A DNA stretch of 32,808 nt from a virus: the IMG/VR virus record IMGVR_UViG_3300017734_000037, positions 1-32,808 of that record. One strand, 5' to 3'. Below the pieces are notes generated by a model. That model was not told the origin of the DNA. It did not search any database and saw only the letters and a list, made by a program, of their open reading frames with translations. The stretch's first letter is position 1, and each line of letters opens with the position of its first letter. A program made the translations under genes and the position numbers. Below, piece after piece: positions 21,101-26,522 of the stretch.

Positions 21101-21218
21101 TATTACCAGGGCTATTTACCCTGATATTCATAGCGTCAATATATTCACCTTCGGGTAGGATGCGCTTATCGACGCCCTTATTCATGCGCCCCTTAAGGAA
21201 AGACCTAGTTTCTTTCAT
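15135..21218 (-). CDS. Tail stabilisation (P22 gp10-like) protein with long adhesin-like C-terminus (2027 aa)
   Basis: Residues 1-60 carry the pattern FLKGRMNKGVDKRILPEGEY, then DAMNIRV and GAVQNAKGSRRL, typical of phage 'stabilisation'/tail-hub proteins of the P22 gp10 type that are common in crAss-like and other Bacteroidota podoviruses. The N-terminal ~1250 residues are beta-rich and would sit in the short tail. At about 1285-1405 are two tandem copies of a 60-residue beta module (see separate entries). From about 1460 on there are Cys-bounded modules (Cys near 1464, 1652, 1708-1714, 1878, 1964 and the last residue) with YY, VGDT-Y and G-Y motifs, such as VGDTIYSDAAGTSIVSSGFY. These look like surface-exposed receptor-binding repeats of Bacteroidota phages. 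ATG overlaps the upstream stop (TAATG). It appears to be a fusion of tail hub and host-recognition functions. Confidence 0.82.
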   Translation of the reverse strand: MKETRSFLKGRMNKGVDKRILPEGEYIDAMNIRVNSPGNNDDIGAVQNAKGSRRLTELEFAGERLSFGAKCIGAYSDDTKETIYWFVYDPGGTNADGQTTDAVDMIVSYNMNTDQLVYHVMSVSVLNFNPQYLITGVNRIGDLLFFTDDLNPPRRINVTRHYQFPSGSPFSDNITEDDISVIVKPPALPPSINMVNTGAEENFIEDKLIAFAYRYRYRDGEYSALSSFSELAFLAKAFEFNRSSYDNGGMQNRFNAAEVTFNTGPSNVDKIQLCYKISDTNTISVIQTYDKADLGYTDNTDKTIVFDNSKAYAALPSNQLARAYDNVPLKAKAQTISGNRLVYGNYNDGRDLTDEDGNDVKIAYTSERRTTTSAVFKESAPTTFFPITYDIESPSSTKSVDGKVTIDFNGISLLQNNTISLVFVFTRDNSASTYVQTPDEGGEFEFEITYTLPTDYNSVHELFSSTEFLLALGRDMSSQPGTTNIRSIITSETVNNNNFCSGATFTDQYMCAYERSRSRSNLSVVGNGIDSLGVQVVPPSPSIVETRQIEVSSTAGSTGVSFSFPMFKLNHDSTDYYEYFDITALDFFSSQGANGSKSLHSNRDYDLGIVYLDEHNRATTVLTSENNTTYVPASGSDEVNIVRARVPITQKPPSWASKYKFFLKSSGGDYDSIFSDVVYVDSTDGTCYFKLEGDNQNKMKTGDVLTVKADSSGALNTLQKVTVLDIEAFGEGLLPGNAGNSLQGLYMSIKPGASMSVENAGTDVVSINPESVSTRNMEQPPIEIKLFDGSGNIPINAGDRVSLKIRHKRDGTTARCEEIVDEFRIDRFVAQVDYANFKEFFDGHNGGINWADIKFDSGAATLPVRYYGNTGTSASNAIFYSSGDPLPVNNKHKFQFINASGGLVLLAQAGADGCRANKKMKTTAKVEIIRNSGFYAFETQPEEITSEIYYEGNQVFDVSTDGAGKLVHKGNTQDQDTATNADAICDLNFHNCYTFYNGVESLSIGDRIASHKFFLGERASIEVDTEYKEADRFASMTYSGFFNDETNYNSLNEFNLADINYKDLDKNFGEIMILADRSEDILALQEDRISRILVSKNILSDDEGSELLAKSNTFLGNQLPRPEEFGISRNAESFAKYGYDYYFTDAKRGAVIRVSGTGARGQNDQIAIVSNVGMKSYFRDSLKSSINKVTLGEYDEHSQEYVLSSTGSNLPAPTFVEPCNIIINRFIDSEISEGGSTTDTEVEVGDTVGDIAIEVDIENIRDFVADGDVTSNPSPKSTGTATDTGATNKLIDESQTFTTSVVVGDVVRVDSTQTAVPIATIDSDTQLGFASKIGITQGQPYTIISAADSLKLIDTNATFVTSGVTTACQLRNKRTGQITNVAAVTSETEISLSAGIFTIEDPYEITKAAAAGVTPTITWNGVAKGGSGSPITTDTTYTFTKTSAKPTRLNLNMAYPSGLMGSFKVTAPCPSADRLNVYYIMLTSDEDNGSQVNYNASRIESGGYIASEGGQFSCGSGIGAFASEFIGTAGLPGNGIIPAVGDTIRMAAFNSESFTLDDMTTSTRHDFKHLLSSTQYTSSDIQTILSSATTIPTVTATGAGNGYFGDFNLTSRASGEDHLYLVWDLRNTRTGTFNEVSPVTSFDDDLYDVCCTGSSTSIYYIDADDKNKVTGVFTTPNMTTSASDGLYSLGDGVAYYVNSGALADIVTCPTCAEDCSTFSEGGDGVSLAQELYKFPVELNTTTGAVIVRLRPNQDFFGNLSSTPNHAGMMISSLGSSSYNSYTSSLDGFVEKFFSHSGVVAPLPSSGSATIPFTIKEWDGTNYNLGGTQNLVVNSGEVTSATGGAEYVMVIPKTTATPSRLLINLFLVKSQLFNVNVACPAALPSFQIAGPITVYHSTFSGGTGGVPVRYNYVFTDANGVTKVSAGTFNTTGVSNMVSITVDANGIITKVIGSFTGFYHPSHSTTACAGTPATTYYHDATGTAGTPIVGDTIYSDAAGTSIVSSGFYKVGTDVLTVDSSGVVTNKAAC
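17004..17180 (-). repeat. Recurring beta-rich module, second copy in the 2027-aa tail protein
   Basis: Residues about 1346-1405 read as SLKLIDTNATFVTSG, then a variable strand, then AAVTSETEISLSAGIF and DPYEI. The pattern is 'L-D-x-TF-T, x, V-S-x-T-x-L-L-IF, YxI'. It follows directly on another copy and matches modules in the 205-aa and 324-aa proteins. The usual GD pair is missing here. Confidence 0.5.
17190..17365 (-). repeat. Recurring beta-rich module, first copy in the 2027-aa tail protein
   Basis: Residues about 1285-1343 read as NKLIDESQTFTTSVVVGDVV, then IATIDSDTQLGF and QPYTII. This is the clearest full copy in this gene of the LID-TFTT-VGD-V-I-SDT-L-YTI pattern. Confidence 0.55.
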
Positions 21219-22141
21219 TATTTAATTATGTTTCCCTGTGCTCTTAAATTCATTAGTAGTCTGCCAGGATGAATATTGCTCATTCTAATCTTGGCGTTTC
21301 TAAGTAGTGTAGATTTGTCTCTTTGAGACCTTTTAACCACATACTCCTGAATGCCCACCCTAGAGTTAACTATCATATATTTTATGTAAGCGTAAATATA
21401 TTCCTCGAACAACTTATTCACACTCACGAGTGAATCATCTCCACCCTCCATGCCATCAGAAATATATTCAACGATGCACGTTTCTCCACCCATTCCTGAT
21501 GAAAAGTTTATTACGCCACTCTTATTGTCAATCCTAAACGTAGGGTTTGAGTTCGCCGTCTCTGAATTTAGGCCATATCTCGCCCCAATTGGGAAGTCAA
21601 AGTAATATCTGTTGTTTATAAGATATCCCTCTTGACCGTGATACTTGCTACCCTCGTTTAAGTATATACTTTTATTTGTTTTGTTTATTCTTCCTACATC
21701 TAGTCCAGACTGCTCAGGCTGAATAATATTACCTAACTCATCAAACAATATGCTACAGTCGTTATCCTGAAGATATGCCTTTGCACTATTTATCTGAATA
21801 TTCTCAGTGAGCGGATATAGGCATCCGTCTTTAAACATAGATATTCTAACCCAATTTACGTAGTCGTTAGGCAATACAAATCTTAAGTTTTCGCAAACAT
21901 CTAGCTCCAAAGCTTTAATCTCTTTGAATGCATCATAGTTTAGCTCTTGAATGCCACGCTTAGCGTGAAATATAACTTGAGCCCTAGACACATTAGCAAG
22001 CATCTTTTCTTGGCCCGTATACATCACCATAAAGTTCTTTACGATGTCCGATAGGGATACATACTGATAAGACCCCCAGTTAGCGTTTTCAGGACTAGCT
22101 CCTGCATTTTCATAATATTGATATCCTGTCAAATATGCCAT
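21218..22141 (-). CDS. Ring/tail tubular-type adaptor protein (307 aa)
   Basis: Residues about 57-95 (IFHAKRGIQELNYDAF, then LRFVLPNDYVNWVRISMF) follow a pattern I know from head-tail ring or tail-tube adaptor proteins of crAss-like and other Bacteroidota podoviruses: 'HA-RG-QE--YD', a Leu/Val strand, then 'LP-DYV--V--S'. The remainder is beta-rich, with a C-terminal helical region (YAYIKYMIVNSRVGIQEYVV, then basic RDKSTLLRNAKIRMS). Such proteins stack below the portal and seal the head. It is coupled by TAATG overlaps both to the 324-aa gene upstream and the 2027-aa gene downstream, so these three should be made together. Confidence 0.7.
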   Translation of the reverse strand: MAYLTGYQYYENAGASPENANWGSYQYVSLSDIVKNFMVMYTGQEKMLANVSRAQVIFHAKRGIQELNYDAFKEIKALELDVCENLRFVLPNDYVNWVRISMFKDGCLYPLTENIQINSAKAYLQDNDCSILFDELGNIIQPEQSGLDVGRINKTNKSIYLNEGSKYHGQEGYLINNRYYFDFPIGARYGLNSETANSNPTFRIDNKSGVINFSSGMGGETCIVEYISDGMEGGDDSLVSVNKLFEEYIYAYIKYMIVNSRVGIQEYVVKRSQRDKSTLLRNAKIRMSNIHPGRLLMNLRAQGNIIK

Positions 22142-23115
22142 TACTTATCTTGTGTGTCTTCAATTGATGCTTGCCCCACCGTATACTGATAAATTTGCTC
22201 GTCTCTGATTGAAACACCAGCCAACTGCAATATTTTATTTACAAGTAGCGGAAGCTCTGATTCAGGTAACTCAAAGTCTTGGTATCCAGCCTCTGAAGGG
22301 TTAAATAAACCCTCAGCAAATCCTGTCCACGCAGGGTCAAGTGGTTCTCTAATATATTGTGCAATTACACTACCCTTGTTGGTTATACTATTGGGATACA
22401 TAATTACGTTGCTCCCTTGCATTAAGCACGATGGGAACATAGTTGTGGGCTTTGTTAAGTTAGACGAGTCAAGAGACCAAATCTTTGATGGGTCTTGAAT
22501 CTCAATCTCGGCATATTTGCTTGGATTGAATATTTTATATGTCATAGATAATCCGCCCCCTAAATCTTTGAATATGTCTTCTGTAAGACCTAACACGGTA
22601 TCAGTGACGGATGTTACAAAGGCCGTGTCAAATGTGTATGTGTTTACTACTAAGTCACCAACAGTTGCCGAGGTGGTAAATGTAGCGCCAGTATCAGTAA
22701 GCGTGGGAGCCGATGGTGTTGCACTAAAGGCTGTCTGTGTGCCAGAAGCATTTTGCGTGTTGTAGTATACCAACTTATTAAGAAGGTATAGGCCACTAGG
22801 TTTATCAAAAACGTGACTACCACTGCTTGCAATATTGCCCAAAGACTTAATCTCTGAGAATATCTCTATAACCTGTCTCTTGCGCTCTGCTAGGTCTCCA
22901 TACGCCTCATTTGTTGAAGCACTTACCGCAGTAGACTGATTGACAGCAACTCTTTTATTAAGTCTATTTACTTGGTCATTATAGTCATAGAAAAACTCCT
23001 TAAACACATCCATCTGAGCATGTCGTGCATAGTTATTGAAATCCTCTGGTGGTATGTATCCGTAGTTGTTTTTATTCGCTATAGCGAGTACAGTTTGACG
23101 AACCTCGTTAATCAT
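22141..23115 (-). CDS. Head-tail ring adaptor protein with inserted module (324 aa)
   Basis: The N-terminus INEVRQTVLAIANKNNYGYI, then PEDFNNYARHAQMDVFKEFF, fits the 'ANK-x-GY-I-P--FN-YA--AQ' opening of ring/adaptor proteins that bind below the portal in crAss-like phages. The adaptor part resumes at about residue 198 (YAEIEIQDPSKIW, TKPTTMFPSCLM, VIMYPNSI, IAQYIREP). Between them, residues 137-195 are an extra beta module (see entry at 22531-22707). It starts at ATG 23115, 20 nt after a terminator. A one-mismatch -7 box (TTATTTTG, minus strand 23136-23129) overlaps the terminator's T-run and could drive this gene and the four downstream. The stop overlaps the next start (TAATG). Confidence 0.7.
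   Translation of the reverse strand: MINEVRQTVLAIANKNNYGYIPPEDFNNYARHAQMDVFKEFFYDYNDQVNRLNKRVAVNQSTAVSASTNEAYGDLAERKRQVIEIFSEIKSLGNIASSGSHVFDKPSGLYLLNKLVYYNTQNASGTQTAFSATPSAPTLTDTGATFTTSATVGDLVVNTYTFDTAFVTSVTDTVLGLTEDIFKDLGGGLSMTYKIFNPSKYAEIEIQDPSKIWSLDSSNLTKPTTMFPSCLMQGSNVIMYPNSITNKGSVIAQYIREPLDPAWTGFAEGLFNPSEAGYQDFELPESELPLLVNKILQLAGVSIRDEQIYQYTVGQASIEDTQDK
22531..22707 (-). repeat. Recurring beta-rich module inserted in the ring adaptor
   Basis: Residues 137-195 of the 324-aa protein read as TLTDTGATFTTSATVGDLVV, then AFVTSVTDTVLGLTEDIF and MTYKIF. The pattern is that of the modules in the 2027-aa and 205-aa proteins: L-D-x-A-TFTT-x-VGD-V, then VTSV-xDT-LxLxxDIF, then YxI. It lies between two stretches that look continuous in ordinary adaptor proteins, hence an insertion. 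Confidence 0.55.
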
Positions 23116-23134
23116 AACGATAAAGATACAAAAT

Positions 23135-23159
23135 AAAAAAGGGGTCGAAACCGACCCCT
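23135..23159 (-). terminator. Rho-independent terminator after the 112-aa gene
   Basis: The minus-strand stem AGGGGTCG / CGACCCCT (8 bp, loop GTTT) is followed by TTTTTT. It lies 25 nt after the stop of the 112-aa gene and just before the ring-adaptor gene, so it should isolate the small virion-protein unit from the tail operon. Confidence 0.88.
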
Positions 23160-23184
23160 AATAAAGTTGAATACAAACTTTCGA

Positions 23185-23523
23185 TTAAGCCATTGCTTCG
23201 TTGAAGTCTCTTTGACCGAATGTTACACCCTGAATAGCGTATGGCAATGATACAGCATAAATAGGGTTAGTCCAAGATGTTTCCAAGGCATTGCCGATTT
23301 CAGCCACTAGAGCTCTTTGTTGCTCTTTTGTCTTGGCTTCTGTATTGGCAAGGCTTGATGTTACCGTAATAGTGGGAGCCTCAAAAGCAGCAGCATCCAA
23401 CGCCACATGGTCTAATAAAATGTCAACGTTTTGATTGCCTGTGCGGGCCTTAACAGAAAGAATTTTGTCTACTGCAATTACAGTATCCATGTCATCGTAA
23501 GAAAGTTTTATAAACTTTTTCAT
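23185..23523 (-). CDS. Small putative virion (decoration-type) protein (112 aa)
   Basis: I do not recognise the family with certainty. The 112 residues start MKKFIKLSYDDM, continue with beta-strand-like segments (IAVDKILSVKA, NVDILL, PTITVTSS), then an amphipathic helix (KEQQRALVAEIGNALETSW) and a final strand (YAVSL). The same order of elements occurs in residues 98-185 of the upstream 205-aa protein (IVSIVQI, DVDI, LLTIVFEG, the helix AGLFLDALINQIETHL), so the two look like diverged paralogues. It has its own TATATTTG box 33 nt before the ATG and a strong terminator after it, as expected for an abundant structural protein. A decoration or head-accessory role is inferred from position after the capsid gene. 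Confidence 0.7.
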   Translation of the reverse strand: MKKFIKLSYDDMDTVIAVDKILSVKARTGNQNVDILLDHVALDAAAFEAPTITVTSSLANTEAKTKEQQRALVAEIGNALETSWTNPIYAVSLPYAIQGVTFGQRDFNEAMA

Positions 23524-23555
23524 AGTAAAAAATTGTGTTGTTAAAAAATACTATG

Positions 23556-23563
23556 CAAATATA
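23556..23563 (-). promoter_or_regulatory. -7 box TATATTTG before the 112-aa gene
   Basis: TATATTTG on the minus strand lies immediately after the TAG of the 205-aa gene (23566-23564) and 33 nt before the ATG of the 112-aa gene. It matches TAnnTTTG. No TTG is seen at the expected -33 spacing, which overlaps the end of the upstream gene. Confidence 0.55.
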
Positions 23564-24181
23564 CTAAGAAACTGCAACTGCTGCCGAACCTCTCTGTATG
23601 GCCACAAAATCTTCTGAGCCTGGAGGAATAACAAAGTCTGCCATTACCTTGGTGGCACTAGACTGCAAGTGTGTTTCTATCTGATTGATAAGAGCATCTA
23701 GGAAAAGCCCTGCCTTGGTTTCGCTTGGGTCATTGCCTTCAAACACAATGGTCAATAAAGCTCCACCTACATACTGAATCTCAATACCATTGTATACCAG
23801 CCCTAGAAGTGGAGAACCTGAAATGTCTACATCTCTAGACCCTCCTATTTGAACTATAGATACAATATCATTACATCTAATAATGTTATCTCTTCGAGTG
23901 TCCTTATCGTATATTTGGAACAGTTTGCCTGTAGGTATCGCGAATGTGGACGTTGTGTTTAGTATTAATTCATCAGCATCAGTTACGCTTACTACTTTAT
24001 CAAGCGCATACGCAGGGCCATTGTTACCACCTGTTGAAATTAAGACAAAGTCTCCTGCTTCAGCTACTGCTGTGAAATCAATAGCTCCAGTTCCTTTTAA
24101 TTCATTGTTTGTGTTAGGGGCAACACTTGTATCTGCGGCCTTGGCTACAGCTAATGAGTTTATACGTAAATATTTTTCCAT
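23564..24181 (-). CDS. Small putative virion protein with inserted module (205 aa)
   Basis: The right start is ATG at 24181 (MEKYLRINSLAV), giving 205 residues. A longer reading from 24232 adds 17 residues that are only the translation of the terminator hairpin and the promoter box, so it is rejected. Residues 1-10 resemble the first strand of the 112-aa protein (MKKFIKL). Residues 24-92 are a beta module (ELKGTGAIDFT, AGDFVLIST, KVVSVTDADELILN, LFQIYD), and residues 98-185 align with the rest of the 112-aa protein. It therefore looks like a 112-aa-type protein with a module inserted after its first strand. TATATTTG lies 4 nt upstream of the ATG, so the message may be leaderless. Its function (head decoration or accessory) is inferred. 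Confidence 0.75.
   Translation of the reverse strand: MEKYLRINSLAVAKAADTSVAPNTNNELKGTGAIDFTAVAEAGDFVLISTGGNNGPAYALDKVVSVTDADELILNTTSTFAIPTGKLFQIYDKDTRRDNIIRCNDIVSIVQIGGSRDVDISGSPLLGLVYNGIEIQYVGGALLTIVFEGNDPSETKAGLFLDALINQIETHLQSSATKVMADFVIPPGSEDFVAIQRGSAAVAVS
23906..24112 (-). repeat. Recurring beta-rich module in the 205-aa protein
   Basis: Residues 24-92 contain ELKGTGAIDFTAVAEAGDFV, then VVSVTDADELILNTTSTF and LFQIYD. The order L-x-G-x-xFT-x-GD-V, then V-SVTDAxELxL, then a closing strand, is the pattern shared with the ring adaptor and the tail protein. This copy is more diverged. Confidence 0.45.
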
Positions 24182-24185
24182 GACG

Positions 24186-24193
24186 CAAATATA
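24186..24193 (-). promoter_or_regulatory. -7 box TATATTTG adjacent to the ATG of the 205-aa gene
   Basis: On the minus strand TATATTTG is followed by CGTC and then ATG (24181). In Bacteroidota the transcription start lies a few bases after this box, so transcripts would begin at or within a base or two of the ATG. It follows directly on the T-run of the terminator at 24224-24202. Confidence 0.55.
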
Positions 24194-24201
24194 AGTAAAA
24201 T

Positions 24202-24224
24202 AAAAAAGAGCCCCGAAGGGCTCT
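24202..24224 (-). terminator. Rho-independent terminator with C(UUCG)G loop
   Basis: The minus-strand stem AGAGCCC / GGGCTCT (7 bp) closes a TTCG tetraloop with a C-G pair, the very stable cUUCGg type. A T-run (TTTTTATTTT) follows. It lies about 54 nt after the stop of the 242-aa gene and just before the -7 box of the next gene. Confidence 0.92.
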
Positions 24225-24255
24225 CTAAACAATGATTATGAATTATCTATCGAAT

Positions 24256-24263
24256 CAAATATA
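24256..24263 (-). promoter_or_regulatory. Extra TATATTTG upstream of the terminator
   Basis: The same octamer occurs again on the minus strand 15 nt after the 242-aa gene's stop. A transcript from here would run into the terminator after about 45-50 nt. It may be a second promoter, the source of a very short RNA, or a chance match in an AT-rich gap. Confidence 0.3.
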
Positions 24264-24277
24264 TAAATAAATATTTA

Positions 24278-25006
24278 TTATCCTTCTATTTTCATCAATT
24301 GTTTTTCGAGTGCATTCATAATCTCCTCGTCTTTGATAAGTAAGCCAAGTACAATATCCCTTGGGTCTTCACCGTAAGGAACGTTAGTTAGCTTTTTCTT
24401 ATTGTTTGGGAGGTTGTAGTACACCTCTTTGTTTTTATTTCTAAGAGATAGTAAGCCATTATTAAATAGTCTAGCCACTAAATCTTGAATCTCAATCGTA
24501 GAATCTTCCATAGACTCTAAGAATGCTTGAGGGTGTCGCCTAGCAAACATCAACACATCTCTTTTGATTTCAGCTGAAGACATTGAATCTACTCTTAGAC
24601 CGAGGTGTACCCTAGCCACGGTTTCCATTGTAGAGATATCCATTTGCTTTGCAGCGATAAGGGCATCTACCTCGTAGTTTATAATGTCTAGTTCTTCCTG
24701 AGCATCTCTCTCTGTATTAACCTCTTCGAATACCTGGCCATTGCCTGGGTGAAGTTCAAGGAATTTCTGTAATACAGGATTTGTTTCAGGAACATTTAAA
24801 AATCCATCTTCAAAAACAACAGGTTCTAATATGGCATTGCCATCCTGTTCATCCTCAAATGGGCTTTTTTGATTTGAAGCGTATCGAAGCGCTCTGTTAG
24901 TTTTTCCGTCAAAATGTAGAAGTGGCTTTCTGTGAGTATTTCTAGAAGCCAAGATAAAGCTTAACGGTGCAGCCTTACTCTTTAAAACGTATATTTTATT
25001 TTTCAT
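24278..25006 (-). CDS. Unrecognised protein after the capsid gene (242 aa)
   Basis: I do not recognise a family. The N-terminus MKNKIYVLKSKAAPLSFILASRN is basic and hydrophobic. Around 60-100 is an acidic linker with FLNVPETNPVLQKFLELHPG, a pattern seen in phage proteins coded next to capsid genes. Residues about 100-200 are helical, and IQDLVARLFNNGLLSLRNKN could be a winged-helix-like segment, which might suggest DNA or protein binding. ATG at 25006 is only 13 nt after the capsid terminator and no TAnnTTTG box precedes it, so it probably depends on read-through from the capsid transcript, giving lower levels. Its own terminator follows. A head-completion or assembly role is inferred from position only. 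Confidence 0.72.
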   Translation of the reverse strand: MKNKIYVLKSKAAPLSFILASRNTHRKPLLHFDGKTNRALRYASNQKSPFEDEQDGNAILEPVVFEDGFLNVPETNPVLQKFLELHPGNGQVFEEVNTERDAQEELDIINYEVDALIAAKQMDISTMETVARVHLGLRVDSMSSAEIKRDVLMFARRHPQAFLESMEDSTIEIQDLVARLFNNGLLSLRNKNKEVYYNLPNNKKKLTNVPYGEDPRDIVLGLLIKDEEIMNALEKQLMKIEG

Positions 25007-25018
25007 TTGATTTAATTT

Positions 25019-25044
25019 AAAAAAGGGGGGAGTTGCCTCCCCCC
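25019..25044 (-). terminator. Rho-independent terminator after the major capsid gene
   Basis: A perfect 8-bp stem GGGGGGAG / CTCCCCCC with a GCAA (GNRA) loop is followed by TTTTTT on the minus strand, 17 nt after the capsid stop codon. It separates the abundant capsid message from the 242-aa gene. Confidence 0.92.
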
Positions 25045-25060
25045 ATAAGGTTAAGGAATA

Positions 25061-26512
25061 TTATCCTTTGAAGATAAAGAAGTTGTTAGCCCCCATTACA
25101 CATACCGCTCTTTCAGAGAGGAAGTGTACCTCCATAGCATCTAAGCTCGTTCCAACACGACCTTCAACCATACCAGCAGAACCAACAATAAACGTTTTGT
25201 ATCGTCTATTTTCAGTTTCTGATGCACGGTATCTAACGTGTAAGAATGGTCTAGTAGCGTTTTTACCAAGAATTTGGTCGTAAACAGTTGTAGAACCCGC
25301 AGGAACTAAAAGTCCGTTGATAGCTCCACCTGTAAGACCACCTCTCATTGTTGGGTCATTCAAGTATTTCCAATCAGTCTTGTAGAAGTCATAACCTCTG
25401 CGGAATCCTGAGAATCCAAGGTTTAATGCCATCTCCTCATCGTTGTCGAAAAGACCGTAAGAAGTACCTCCTGCGCCGTAAGAGTTTTGAGCAGCAAGCA
25501 TATCGTCAATGTCGAAAGAGAATTGTCTGTTTAAAAACAATACGTTCTCCTCGATAGACCCTTGCTTGTCAAGTCTCTGAATAACAGCGTCAAAGTCAGA
25601 AAGGGTAGTTGGGTTACCACCACTCCAAACATTTCCTCTGTTTTCTACAGCGTGGAATACACCCTCAGAACCAGCAGTTGTTTTACCAGCAGCAGCATAT
25701 CCAAGAGCAGTTTCTGCTCCAGAACCGTCAGCAGCAGGCACAGCCTCAATCATTGCAGTCTCCAAGTAGTCTTCGAAGCGAAGTCTTGTTTCGTGCTCTG
25801 ATTTTAGATACCATAGATATCCTGTTCCTCCGTCTTCAGTGCTGATTTCAATCCATCCGATTTGAGCCATATCAGAACCAGATACAGTGAATTGGTCCTT
25901 GATGATGATTGGCTTGTTTTCGAAAATAAGCCCGTCAGATTGTAGAGACTCAGTCATGCCTGATTTTCCTTTTTGGAACTCAGAACCATATACGAAAATC
26001 GAAACTTTAGAACCTGCAACGTAAGCCGCCTGAGTAGCTTCGTAGTATGCAACAACAATTGTTCCCGCAGAGTAATTTGGCTCAGCAGTAATAACTGCTT
26101 TGTTTGACAATGAAGAGCCAGCAGTGTTGTCTGAAATCATGATTGTCTGCCCTTTTCTAAGCGCTATCTGACCGTCAACGAATCCTAAGCCCGTCAAACT
26201 ATCACCAATAGTAATAGTCTGAGTTGTCTCACTTCCAGTGTGAGTGCCTAAAGTACAGTCAGTGTACTTAACGTGTAGACGACCCTGTTCAGCCCACTTG
26301 ATTAAGTCAGAGTTAGTTGGCATCTCTGCACCTACCATTCTTAAAAAAGAAGAGATAGTACGGTTGCCATAACGCTCGAACTCAGCCTCGTAAACGTCTG
26401 GTAAATACTGATTCAAAAAGTTGAAGTCAGTTAAATAATTTGATGAGGTTGCGACCCTCTCTGCACTAGGTTGTAAATTAAAACCTGGAGTGCTCGCTAA
26501 TGAACCTGCCAT
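25061..26512 (-). CDS. Major capsid protein (483 aa)
   Basis: This protein should form the icosahedral shell (HK97 fold). Residues about 198-256 (ENKPIIIKDQFTVSGSDMAQ, then IGWIEIS, GYLWYLKSE and TRLRFEDYLETAMIE) form a block I recognise from crAss-like major capsid proteins. The length of 483 is usual for that group. The N-terminal ~45 residues end in YLPDVYEAEFERYGNRTI, also typical. Residues about 108-172 form a beta-rich segment that may be an insertion. Position agrees: scaffold directly upstream (10-nt gap), a strong terminator 17 nt downstream. No TAnnTTTG box was found in the short upstream gap, so it should be transcribed from further upstream together with the scaffold. Confidence 0.88.
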   Translation of the reverse strand: MAGSLASTPGFNLQPSAERVATSSNYLTDFNFLNQYLPDVYEAEFERYGNRTISSFLRMVGAEMPTNSDLIKWAEQGRLHVKYTDCTLGTHTGSETTQTITIGDSLTGLGFVDGQIALRKGQTIMISDNTAGSSLSNKAVITAEPNYSAGTIVVAYYEATQAAYVAGSKVSIFVYGSEFQKGKSGMTESLQSDGLIFENKPIIIKDQFTVSGSDMAQIGWIEISTEDGGTGYLWYLKSEHETRLRFEDYLETAMIEAVPAADGSGAETALGYAAAGKTTAGSEGVFHAVENRGNVWSGGNPTTLSDFDAVIQRLDKQGSIEENVLFLNRQFSFDIDDMLAAQNSYGAGGTSYGLFDNDEEMALNLGFSGFRRGYDFYKTDWKYLNDPTMRGGLTGGAINGLLVPAGSTTVYDQILGKNATRPFLHVRYRASETENRRYKTFIVGSAGMVEGRVGTSLDAMEVHFLSERAVCVMGANNFFIFKG

Positions 26513-26522
26513 TTTTTATGTT

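Noticed and set aside
24182-24232. 17-residue N-terminal extension of the 205-aa protein
   Set aside because: It translates the terminator hairpin and the TATATTTG box; MEKYLRIN at 24181 is the sensible start.
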